Source: an uncultured Clostridia bacterium
GTDB taxonomy: Bacteria > Bacillota > Clostridia > Christensenellales > Aristaeellaceae
Assembly: GCA_947167215.1 (NCBI GenBank)
Contig: CAMVHE010000006.1
Location: forward strand, 1 to 64,000
Direction: 5' to 3'
DNA length: 64,000 bases
Shown piece after piece: positions 52,322 to 60,552 of the stretch (position 1 is the stretch's first letter; every line of letters starts with the position of its first letter). The position numbers were made by a program, and so were the translations under genes. A model generated the notes under the pieces. The model worked only from the letters and a program-made list of their open reading frames with translations, was not told the DNA's origin and did not search any database.

Positions 52322-52589
52322 TGAAGCGGCATCAGTTTGTGGGTTGGAAGCATATCGTGTGCTTACTCAGAATAATCTGCGGCACCAGATAAATGCAGAG
52401 TGGAGATGTTAAAAGCCTCTCAATTGGTCCAGACTACATTGCATCAGGATACTGAGATGTTAAAAATGATAAGCATAAAACTTACTCTTGATATCTCAGA
52501 GAATTCTTGCAACACCATGAATCAAGCAGTTAATGTTGCTACCTTACAATATGATGTCTGTTGCTGAATGCATTGGTGTTTGTTATGTA

Positions 52590-52996
52590 GTGTCTGCTTA
52601 ACAAACCGGGAAGTGTTGTAAATAAAGGTTTTCACATGATTTTCTGCAATACTAAGTGCAAGGTTTTGGGAACCGAAATGATGTATTTATTGACTTTGTG
52701 ACTTGCACTTAGAGGCAGGTGAGAATCGTGTACAAATCCGCAGATTTCTACCAGCAGCTCAGTTTCTTCCACTTCAATCAGACCTGCGGCATGGGATCGG
52801 ACAAGGAGTACGAATGGATTAAAAATGCTATCAGATTTCCATTTCATGGAGGAAAAGCATCAGCTGTGAATCTTCGAGATAGTCAAACTAGCAGTAGAAG
52901 AGACCGAGAAAGAAAATGAGAAGCCTAGCAAAGGGAAGCAGAATCCTGCCTACCGGGGCATCAGAATTTTAAATATAGGGTTTGTTAAGCAGACAC
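52590..52996 (+). mobile_element. 407-bp internally deleted insertion element (MITE-like)
   Basis: Perfect 18-bp terminal inverted repeats, GTGTCTGCTTAACAAACC at 52590-52607 and its complement at 52979-52996. The 6-base sequence TATGTA is repeated directly outside (52584-52589 and 52997-53002), a target duplication. Inside, a frame from 52719 reads FYQQLSFFHFNQTCGMGSDK, resembling the N-terminus of an IS transposase, and near the right end another frame reads NPAYRGIRILNIGFVKQT, like a transposase C-terminus. The middle is missing, so it can move only if a full element supplies transposase in trans. The IS family is not assigned. Confidence 0.75.
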
Positions 52997-53289
52997 TATG
53001 TAGATAAAATGCTGGTAGTGACCGTGTACCAAATGCAGACTAATCTATAAACAGGAAAAGATGTTCTAACTACATGAATAATTATTACAAGTCTAACACG
53101 AAAATATCCTTCATATATAAATATTGAAGCATGAAATGAACATTGTTGGCAATGCTTGTGATATGTAGTAGAAGATTATTCTGTGATTGATTACAGGAAT
53201 CGGAGAAGCGGGTAGAAAGGGTTTATATAGATGTGAGATTTCAATATGCGCTTTATTTCCAAATGAGGAAACCAGTGTCATAGATGATA

Positions 53290-54510
53290 TCATCGGGAGA
53301 AAGGAAAACGAGTATCAGATCTATCGACAGTATCTAGCCAATTATCAATGTTTGCACTGGTAATAGCATTATGCCGTAAAGTTGTGGCTATATCCGCTGC
53401 TGTGACAATCAAGATAGGATGCCCGTCGGTGACCACTTCTTCATAAGCTTGTTTATCAACATAACTAGTGGTAAGCATAATGCCAAATTGACGATAACGG
53501 ATACGAGATATTAAGCGAGACATTTCTCTTACGCCTACACCATTATTCACCGCATAGCACTTTGCCTCGAGGGCACAATCAATTTTCATAGGGAGATTCT
53601 GATGACTATCACCATTGAGAACATAATATCCAAGAGCATCTCTTCCTCCGTCACGCCAGGGGCGTGTAAGAGAAAAATCCTGGAAATGTGGGTCCATTTT
53701 TTCGACAATATCCTTTGCACATGCTTCGAATCCATAAGGATTCTTATGATAGCGCTCGCGAATAATTGAGAGACAGGTTTTCCCTTCCTCATCGGTCTGA
53801 AGCTGATCGTACGAAGTAGGGATTTTTAGCATTTTCTTAGCTGTCAATGCTTCAATACCGTTTCGACCGGTAGAAATGAATTGCTTCCATGAATCCGGCG
53901 CATATTCCAGACTGGTGTCATGATGCTCGACTAGAGCATTCAACCACGATCTGCTTATAGCTGCCGGTGTATTGAGAATGGTAAAGTAGGCTTCATAATT
54001 TTGAAACCGTTTTCCATCAAGACATCGCCAAAAGGCTACAAGGTCCTTATCTGGTGATATATGTGGATTCCCGGGAGCAGCAACACCTAAAAACTGAACA
54101 TCTCTGCCTGAACCGCTTCTCTTGAACACGAAAAAAGGAGGAATGTCTTTGAGGGAGTTAAGCCCGTTATTCAGCATACCAAAGACTTTTTCAAGTAAAA
54201 CATTGCCTTTTTTCGGAGTGTTTAAAATATCCTTTCCAGGAGTTCGGTTATCGCCATAATATCTGAATACGCCAGTTTCAGCATCCAAGTAGTCTGGCCA
54301 TTCTAATTCGGACATTGACGTGTATAGAATGACATAAGCGGGAAGTTCGCTATTGTCTTTTCTCATAACTTTTCTGAAGCCGCCGGCATTGCCACAGCCT
54401 GGAAAGAGCTTACTAAGTACCTCTGCTCCCAAGTTAGGCGATGGGCCACCCTCGTAAATGGCATCAATGTAAAGGTCTGATTTAGACAGCTGATCAAAAG
54501 GAATAATCAT
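53290..54510 (-). CDS. Modification-dependent restriction endonuclease (AspBHI/Mrr-like)
   Basis: 406 aa. The N-terminal part (IPFDQLSKSDLYIDAIYEGG; LSKLFPGCGNAGGFRKV) resembles the AspBHI-type domain that recognises modified cytosine in DNA. Residues about 250-385 form a Mrr-like PD-(D/E)xK nuclease with RDGGRD at Asp291 and CALEAKCY at Glu315/Lys317, plus an upstream helix (YGFEACAKDIVEKM) typical of the fold. It would cut foreign DNA carrying methylated or otherwise modified cytosine; as a type IV-like enzyme it needs no partner methylase, and none is seen. It faces the helicase gene across the deleted element. The start ATG 54510 has only a weak upstream GAGGTATC site. Confidence 0.82.
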   Translation of the reverse strand: MIIPFDQLSKSDLYIDAIYEGGPSPNLGAEVLSKLFPGCGNAGGFRKVMRKDNSELPAYVILYTSMSELEWPDYLDAETGVFRYYGDNRTPGKDILNTPKKGNVLLEKVFGMLNNGLNSLKDIPPFFVFKRSGSGRDVQFLGVAAPGNPHISPDKDLVAFWRCLDGKRFQNYEAYFTILNTPAAISRSWLNALVEHHDTSLEYAPDSWKQFISTGRNGIEALTAKKMLKIPTSYDQLQTDEEGKTCLSIIRERYHKNPYGFEACAKDIVEKMDPHFQDFSLTRPWRDGGRDALGYYVLNGDSHQNLPMKIDCALEAKCYAVNNGVGVREMSRLISRIRYRQFGIMLTTSYVDKQAYEEVVTDGHPILIVTAADIATTLRHNAITSANIDNWLDTVDRSDTRFPFSR

Positions 54511-54839
54511 TATAGATACCTCGATAAATTAAAGCTTTTCAATAGGTGCAATATGATATTGTAAATACATCTGAGCATATGTTGTCAAGAAATTGAGATC
54601 ATTTTACCATTAGATTTTATTAAATAAAAGACGTTATGTATTCCGCGAGAGAAACACTTATGAAGTGAGAACGCCAAGGGGGCAAATAATGTAACTATCG
54701 TGATTTTTCAGTGGTTGGCTTTGATAGATGTGCTTAAAGAAAAAGGAAATCCAAGAGAACACCAAATATTTGTCGCTCCATGGGCGACCATTTTTTTTAT
54801 GCCTTCGTCTATACTATGACCATCACAGAAGAGGAGGAT
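54511..54839. other. Right edge of the AT-rich island
   Basis: No supported gene. GTCGC/GCGAC (about 54773-54789) followed by CATTTTTTTT is a hairpin-T-run signal on the plus strand with no gene before it. A short frame through it (LIDVLKEKGNPREHQIFVAP) reads like protein and may be a fragment. GC content rises to the genome level from about 54,780. Confidence 0.4.
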
Positions 54840-56618
54840 ATGACAATGCTTGGAGCAATCCTGGGCGACATGATTGGAAGCCCTTATGAATTTGACAGAG
54901 GCCGGAAGGTGAAGCAGTTCCCGCTGTTCATAGAAGACTCGGAGTTTACGGATGATACCGTGATGACCATCGCGGTAGCCGAAGCCCTCATGGACTCTAT
55001 GGGGAAGACGGACGACGAGATCCGGGCGGAACTGGTATATTCCATGCAGAAGTGGGGAGCGCGGTATCCGTATGCAGGATACGGCGGACTGTTCCACGAG
55101 TGGCTGCACAGCCGCAATCCGAAGCCCTACGGCAGCTTTGGAAATGGCAGTGCCATGCGGGTGGCCTCTGCAGGCTGGCTGTTTGCCACGCTGGAGGAAA
55201 CCCGGCACATGGCACGGCTGACGGCGGAAGTAACCCACAACCACCCGGAAGGCATCAAGGGAGCCGAAGCCACTGCCAGCGCGATCTATATGGCCCGCAC
55301 CGGCAGCAGCAAGGAGGAGATCCGGGAATACATCATCCGTGAATTCGGATATGACCTGTCCCGCACCTGCGACGAGATCCGGCCGAAGTACAGGCATATC
55401 GAAACCTGTCAGAAGACGGTTCCGGAGGCGGTTACGGCCTTCCTGGAAGGAGAAGACTTTGAGGACGTGATCCGGACCGCGGTTTCCCTGGGCGGCGACT
55501 GCGACACGCTGACCTGCATCGCGGGCGGAATGGCGGAAGCCATGTACGGCGTGCCGGAGGAGATCGCGGCAGAGGGCAGAAAGCGCCTCCCGGAGGATAT
55601 GCTGGAAGTGCTGGACCGGTTTGAGGAACAGAAGGCAAAGCAGGCAGGGTTTCAGGACCCTTTTCTGGAGGGCAATGAAAAGATAGAGGAAGCCATCCGC
55701 GTGTACCACGGGGACCCCGGAAAGGAAAACCTGTGTGCCGTGCTGGAGGCAATCCGCACCCGGATGCATGAGGATGGGCACTTCATGGTTCCCGCCGCCC
55801 TGTCAGAAGATGGAAAGACTTTTTCCTTCCATACGCTGCAGACGAAGGACGGCAGAGAGTGGCTGGCGGTGTTCACCACCCCTGCAGAACTGCAGAAAGG
55901 GGAGTCGGGCCGGATTATTTCCCATTTTATCGACTCCATGCTGAATGCCTGCCTGGACAGCGAATGCGCCGGCCTGATCATCAACCCGTGGGATAAGCCC
56001 TTCCTGCTGACTAGGGAGCTGATCGAAATGCTGAAGAAGGCCGACGGGGATGCGGAATATACGGTGCCGGAAGATCCGGTGACACCGGAACTGCTGGAAG
56101 GAGGAAGCTTCCTCAAACGGGCGGTCCGCATCTGCAGCCGGAATAAAACGCAGCTGAATGTTATCCGGCTGCTGCGGATCCTCCGGGATAGCCGGATCTG
56201 GATTCCGTGCAGGGCCGTCCTGAGCGATGCGGACCAGGAAGCCTTGGAGAAGCGCATGAAAGAAGCCGAAGAAAACGGCGGATATGATACGCTGGAAGGA
56301 ACAATCCTTACCAATCGGGACCCAATCCGCATGGTGCCGGACATCCTGCAGAGCGGGGAGGATTACTTCTTCCCGGTGTTCAGCTCCGCGGACGAAATGG
56401 GGGAATACGGAAATGGTTTCTCCAAAGTGGAAAAGTATTTCCTCGAAGCGGCCGGGCTTGCCCGCAATAATGAACGGAACGTAAAGGGAATCGTGATCAA
56501 CGCCTTTTCAGAGCCCTTCGTGATCCCCCGTGAATGGTTTGACCTGATTGAGGAAATCCCTTCCGTGGCAGATCCGCAGACTGACAGTCCGGAGGAGCAG
56601 CCCTCCCGGGAACCGTGA
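54840..56618 (+). CDS. ADP-ribosylglycohydrolase fused to SseB-like domains
   Basis: 592 aa. Residues about 1-275 are an ADP-ribosyl-glycohydrolase (ARH) fold: GAILGDMIGSPYEF at the N-terminus, metal ligands in FTDDTVMT, and a second set in LGGDCDTLTCIAGG near residue 240. Residues about 290-430 and 435-575 look like two SseB-type modules (FMVPAALSEDGKTFSFHT; GLIINPWDKPFLLTRELIEM and GIVINAFSEPFVIPREWF are repeated landmarks). ARH enzymes remove ADP-ribose from proteins, such as dinitrogenase reductase or toxin targets. SseB is a small domain of unclear function. ATG 54840 follows GAGGAGG. The SIMPL gene follows 29 bases on. Confidence 0.85.
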   Translation: MTMLGAILGDMIGSPYEFDRGRKVKQFPLFIEDSEFTDDTVMTIAVAEALMDSMGKTDDEIRAELVYSMQKWGARYPYAGYGGLFHEWLHSRNPKPYGSFGNGSAMRVASAGWLFATLEETRHMARLTAEVTHNHPEGIKGAEATASAIYMARTGSSKEEIREYIIREFGYDLSRTCDEIRPKYRHIETCQKTVPEAVTAFLEGEDFEDVIRTAVSLGGDCDTLTCIAGGMAEAMYGVPEEIAAEGRKRLPEDMLEVLDRFEEQKAKQAGFQDPFLEGNEKIEEAIRVYHGDPGKENLCAVLEAIRTRMHEDGHFMVPAALSEDGKTFSFHTLQTKDGREWLAVFTTPAELQKGESGRIISHFIDSMLNACLDSECAGLIINPWDKPFLLTRELIEMLKKADGDAEYTVPEDPVTPELLEGGSFLKRAVRICSRNKTQLNVIRLLRILRDSRIWIPCRAVLSDADQEALEKRMKEAEENGGYDTLEGTILTNRDPIRMVPDILQSGEDYFFPVFSSADEMGEYGNGFSKVEKYFLEAAGLARNNERNVKGIVINAFSEPFVIPREWFDLIEEIPSVADPQTDSPEEQPSREP

Positions 56619-56647
56619 ACGGGAAATCGGAGAAAGGAGAAAAAAGC

Positions 56648-57310
56648 ATGAGAACCATACGGATAACGGGCAGGGGGCAGATCAAGGTGCATCCCGACAT
56701 GACCCGGATTACCATGACCATGGAGGGGATAACCCCCGAATATGCGGAAACTTTGAGGCGGTCTTCCGAGGATACGGAAACCCTGAAGGGCGTGCTGGAG
56801 CCTTTTGGATTCAGCAGGACGGACCTGAAAACCCTCCGCTTTGATGTCAGCCCGGAGTTTGAAAGCTACCGGCAGATGGGCACCTACAAGCAGCGGCTCA
56901 CCGGCTACCGGTATGAGCATGTGCTGAAGCTGGAATTTGCATCGGACAATGCCCGCCTGGGGAAAATCCTGTATGCGCTCTCCGGCTGTGCCCTCCGGCC
57001 GAGATTTCAGATCAGCTATACGGTGAAGGACCCGGAGGCGGCGAAAAACGAGCTGCTGGGGAAAGCGGTCCGGGACGCCCGGGAGAAAGCGGATGTCCTC
57101 ACCGGTGCCGCTGGAGTTTCACTGAAGGAGATCCAGTCCGTGGACTATTCCTGGGGGGAGATCCGCTTCGAGTGCAGCCCCATGAACCGGGAGCTGCGGA
57201 TGGATGATACCTTATGTGCCCCCAGCGCTGCGGAAAGCTTTGCCATGGATATCGAACCGGACGATATCGATGTCACCGATACGGTGACGGTAGTCTGGGA
57301 AATCGCCTGA
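56648..57310 (+). CDS. SIMPL-domain protein (DUF541)
   Basis: 220 aa covering one SIMPL domain: ITGRGQIKVHPDMTRITMTM at the start, TGYRYEHVLKLEFA mid-way, and EAAKNELLGKAVRDAREKAD near residue 135, the most conserved helix. Most family members carry a signal peptide; this one does not, so it should be cytosolic. Function unknown; other members have been linked to oxidative stress or signalling-complex formation. ATG 56648 with GGAGAAAA upstream. Probably co-transcribed with the ADP-ribosylglycohydrolase fusion. Confidence 0.82.
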   Translation: MRTIRITGRGQIKVHPDMTRITMTMEGITPEYAETLRRSSEDTETLKGVLEPFGFSRTDLKTLRFDVSPEFESYRQMGTYKQRLTGYRYEHVLKLEFASDNARLGKILYALSGCALRPRFQISYTVKDPEAAKNELLGKAVRDAREKADVLTGAAGVSLKEIQSVDYSWGEIRFECSPMNRELRMDDTLCAPSAAESFAMDIEPDDIDVTDTVTVVWEIA

Positions 57311-57579
57311 AGGGCCGGGGAGAAAAACGAAAGACAGCGGAGGGATGGGTTCGCAGTGCTCCGGGGAAGCTGTGCAGCCGGGAGGCCGTGAAACCGGCAC
57401 GCAATTGCCGCCGGTACCCGCTTCCGGTTCCCTCCGGGCGGTTCCCGTGTCCTTCCGGATATGTCCCGCCGGACCGGTGTAGGAGGAAAGACGGAGTTCC
57501 CGGCGGGCAGACAGAAGGAAAGAAACCAATGCCGTGCAGCCATCTTCCTGCACAGCATCTTATTTTTTCGACAGGGTAT

Positions 57580-57730
57580 CTGACCCGTCTGCTCACGAAT
57601 ATCTGATCCACCTGCTCACGAACATCTGACCCACCTGCTTACGAATATCTGATCCATCTGCTCATGAATACCTGAGCCGTTTGCTCACGAATACCTGACC
57701 CACCTGCTCATGAATATCTGAGCCGTCTGC
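57580..57730. repeat. 23-bp tandem repeat array
   Basis: Six full units and a 13-base partial unit, consensus CTGACCCACCTGCTCACGAATAT, with scattered differences mainly at positions 5-9. The unit is not a multiple of three and no frame spans it as protein. It lies between the SIMPL gene and the nitroreductase promoter (57826). Confidence 0.85.
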
Positions 57731-57825
57731 CCGCCGTGGGAGGAAGGAACCGGGGACTGCAGCGGAAAGGACGGGCCTGCGGGCAGAACGGAGCGGCAGG
57801 TTTCCGGGATTCCCGGGAATACGCA

Positions 57826-57854
57826 TTGAACCGTCCCGGTTTTCCGGCTATAAT
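57826..57854 (+). promoter_or_regulatory. Promoter of the nitroreductase gene
   Basis: TTGAAC (57826-57831), 17 bases, TATAAT (57849-57854). About 95 bases of leader precede ATG 57953. Confidence 0.65.
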
Positions 57855-57952
57855 GATTTGCACCGAATACGATAAGGGATACGCTCTCCCCGTGCCCCGG
57901 GGAAAAGCGGAAAACGGAAAGCACAGATCAGACAACCGGGGAGGAAAGAAGA

Positions 57953-58447
57953 ATGGAGAACCTTTACAGCCGAGTCAGCATCCGGAAATACCAGGACAGA
58001 CCCGTGGAGGATGCGAAAACCCTCGCTATCCTCCGCGCCGCCATGCAGGCGCCGTCCGCTGCGAACCAGCAGCCGTGGGAGTTTTACGTGGTGACGGACA
58101 GGAAAAAACTGGAGGCGCTGTCCGAAGTCAGCCCCTATGCGGGAATGACGAAAAACGCCCCGGCCGCCATCGTTTCCGTCTACCGGAAAGACTGCGCGAT
58201 CCCGGCCTATGCCCAGATTGACCTTTCCATCGCCATGGAGAACCTGTGGCTGGAGACCGATGCCCAGGGGCTCGGCGGGGTGTGGCTGGGGATTGCGCCC
58301 GTGGAAGAGCGCATGAAGGCCGTGGAGGAAATCCTCAGCCTGCCGGAGAATGTCCGGGCGTTTGCCATCTTCCCGTACGGATATCCCGCCGAGACGCGGA
58401 AGCAGCAGGACCGCTTTGACCCAAGCCGGATCCATTACGTAAGGTAA
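57953..58447 (+). CDS. Nitroreductase-family flavoprotein
   Basis: 164 aa, a compact nitroreductase. Landmarks: SVSIRKYQDRPVED-type start (here RVSIRKYQDR) binding FMN phosphate, MQAPSAANQQPWEFYVVTD, and AMENLWLETDAQGLGGVWLG. It probably uses FMN and reduces quinones, nitro compounds or similar acceptors with NAD(P)H; the physiological substrate is unknown. ATG 57953 follows GGGGAGGAAAG. The Fe-S aldo/keto reductase gene follows 112 bases later on the same strand. Confidence 0.88.
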   Translation: MENLYSRVSIRKYQDRPVEDAKTLAILRAAMQAPSAANQQPWEFYVVTDRKKLEALSEVSPYAGMTKNAPAAIVSVYRKDCAIPAYAQIDLSIAMENLWLETDAQGLGGVWLGIAPVEERMKAVEEILSLPENVRAFAIFPYGYPAETRKQQDRFDPSRIHYVR

Positions 58448-58559
58448 AGGGAGCCGGACCGGAGGCGGCAGGGGAGGAAGCGGCGCCTGCGGGATGTCCC
58501 GCTTCCCTGCAGCGGAGGGACATGGCCCCGGAGAAGAACATCCAATGGAGGAAATTAGC

Positions 58560-59654
58560 ATGCAGTACAGAGTAAATCAGCGTACCGGAGACCGGGTCAG
58601 CGTGATCGGCATCGGCTCGGCCTATCTGTTTGAAGCAGCGCCGGAGGAGGGCGTGAAGGCCCTGCGCACGGCCTATGAAGGCGGCATCAACTATTTTGAC
58701 CTGGCGGCCGGAGATGGCAGGGCGTTTCCCCTCTGGGGCGAAGCCCTGTCCGATGTGCGGAAAAACGTCCGGTACCAGATCCACTTCGGTGCGGATTACA
58801 GCAGGGGCGCCTACGGCTGGTCCCTGGAGCTGGATAAAGTCCGGCGCTCCGTGGCGTGGCAGCTCGGGGAGCTCCGGACCGATTATATCGATTACGGCTT
58901 CATCCACTGCCAGGATGAGGAAGGCGACTGGGAAACGTACCGCAGAAACGGGGTCTATGATTATCTCCGGAAACTGAAGGAGGAGGGCGTGGTGCGGCAT
59001 ATCGGCCTGTCCTCCCATACGCCCCGGGTGATCAGCCGCATCCTCGACGAAGTGCCGGTGGATATGCTGATGTTCTCCGTAAACCCCGCCTACGATTACG
59101 GAAAGGGCGAATTCGCCTACGGCGGGGTGGAGGAGCGGGCGGAGATATACCGGCGCTGTGAGAAGGAGGGTATCGGCATCACGGTGATGAAGCCCTTCTC
59201 CGGCGGCCAGCTCCTTTCGGACGCCCATTCCCCGTTCGGCAGGGCCCTGACCCCCTTCCAGTGCATCCGCTACTGCCTGGATAAGCCGGGGGTGCTGACC
59301 GCGCTGTGCGGCGTGCGGAATGCGGAGGATGTCCGGACGCTGCTGGCCTATTTCGACCAGCCGGAGGAAGCGCTCGACTACAGCATCATCGGCACCTTCG
59401 CACCGCCGGATGCCAGCGGCAGATGCGTCTACTGCAACCACTGCAGGCCCTGCCCGGCAGGGCTGGACATCGGCCTGATCAACAAGTATTACGACCTCAG
59501 CCGGGCGGGGGATGCCCTGGCCCGGGAGCATTACCTTACACTGGAGAAAAGGGCATCGGACTGCATTTCCTGCGGCCACTGCGACCGGCGCTGCCCCTTC
59601 GGGGTAAAGCAGAGCGGGAGGATGCAGGAAATCCGGAGCTTCTTCGGGGAATAG
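58560..59654 (+). CDS. Aldo/keto reductase with two [4Fe-4S] motifs
   Basis: 364 aa. Residues about 1-270 are an aldo/keto reductase barrel (VSVIGIGSAYLFEAAPEEGV, GGINYFDLAAGDG, HIGLSSHTPRVISRIL). Residues about 285-350 hold ferredoxin-type Cys clusters, CVYCNHCRPCP and CISCGHCDRRCPF. This fused form is widespread in anaerobes and is believed to couple ferredoxin or flavodoxin electrons to carbonyl reduction. ATG 58560 follows GGAGGAAATTAGC; the frame extends upstream without family similarity. Cytosolic. Confidence 0.88.
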   Translation: MQYRVNQRTGDRVSVIGIGSAYLFEAAPEEGVKALRTAYEGGINYFDLAAGDGRAFPLWGEALSDVRKNVRYQIHFGADYSRGAYGWSLELDKVRRSVAWQLGELRTDYIDYGFIHCQDEEGDWETYRRNGVYDYLRKLKEEGVVRHIGLSSHTPRVISRILDEVPVDMLMFSVNPAYDYGKGEFAYGGVEERAEIYRRCEKEGIGITVMKPFSGGQLLSDAHSPFGRALTPFQCIRYCLDKPGVLTALCGVRNAEDVRTLLAYFDQPEEALDYSIIGTFAPPDASGRCVYCNHCRPCPAGLDIGLINKYYDLSRAGDALAREHYLTLEKRASDCISCGHCDRRCPFGVKQSGRMQEIRSFFGE

Positions 59655-60552
59655 CCGCGGGCGGAAATGCCCGCAGGAGCAGGCTCCGGCATCCTGCAGG
59701 CAGGAAAGAACCCGTCAGATACAATAACAGGCGGCGGACCAAAGGGGCTTCAGCTTGTTTTTGCGTAGAAGCATGGGAAGCCGGTTTCACATCTGTCCCG
59801 TACGGGCTGCGGGCGAATGTCCGTCGGTCCTGAAAGGACGAGGACAGAGAGCCGCAGCGTTTTCTGGCTGTATCCGTCTGCAGGGTACCCCCTGCCTGCG
59901 GAAGAGAAGCTTTCCCGGAAAAAATCCAGGGAAAGGGAAAATTCCAAACCGAAAATGCACAGAGACCATTCACTCCGGTGGATGGCCTTTTTCTTTTTTC
60001 CGGGGAAAGGGAGGGGATGGGAGGCCCTGCAGGACAGAAAGCACGGCACCTTCCTGTCCTGCGGAAAACAGAAACCGGGATGCCGGAAGGGTGGCAGAAA
60101 GGGCACAGGTTTGTGTGTAATCGGAACGGAAACTGATAGGAACAGCGGGAAATCACACCGGTTTCAGGACTCCGGGAAAAGGAATCTGTGGAGAAAGGGA
60201 AAAAAGATTTGGCGAAACGTCAAAAATAGAATGTGCTTTTTGTCAAAAGTCACATTCGTACCATCCGGAGACTGAGCCCCTGCCCGAAGACGGTACGTAC
60301 AGAAAGGAAGGAAAAAAACAAACTGTTTCTGTCATCTAACAGTTTGATGGAAACCAAAGCCGGATGCGGTGGTACCCCATGGAGCCCGATGGAGAATTGA
60401 CCGGGAAAAACAGACTGTGATATATTGCACGGGTTTTAAAACAACTCAGATAATGCAGGAACGCTCTGCAAGGGCGGGAACGCTGGAAAAAGACGCACAG
60501 CCTGACGGGAGAAAATGCAGGTGGACAGGATTCGGAAAAAGGGGGTGGAGCC
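59655..60552. other. Long intergenic region
   Basis: No supported gene in 900 bases. There is a short GC-rich hairpin right after the aldo/keto reductase stop (GCGGGC/GCCCGC, 59657-59674), and two stems without T-runs: GAATGTG/CACATTC (60229-60257) and CAAACTGTT/AACAGTTTG (60319-60346). The latter two are in AT-rich sequence and could be operators or part of a leader for the AP2-domain gene. Confidence 0.5.

Noticed and set aside
57580-57730. CRISPR array
   Set aside because: Repeat units are contiguous with no unique spacers, and no cas genes are nearby.
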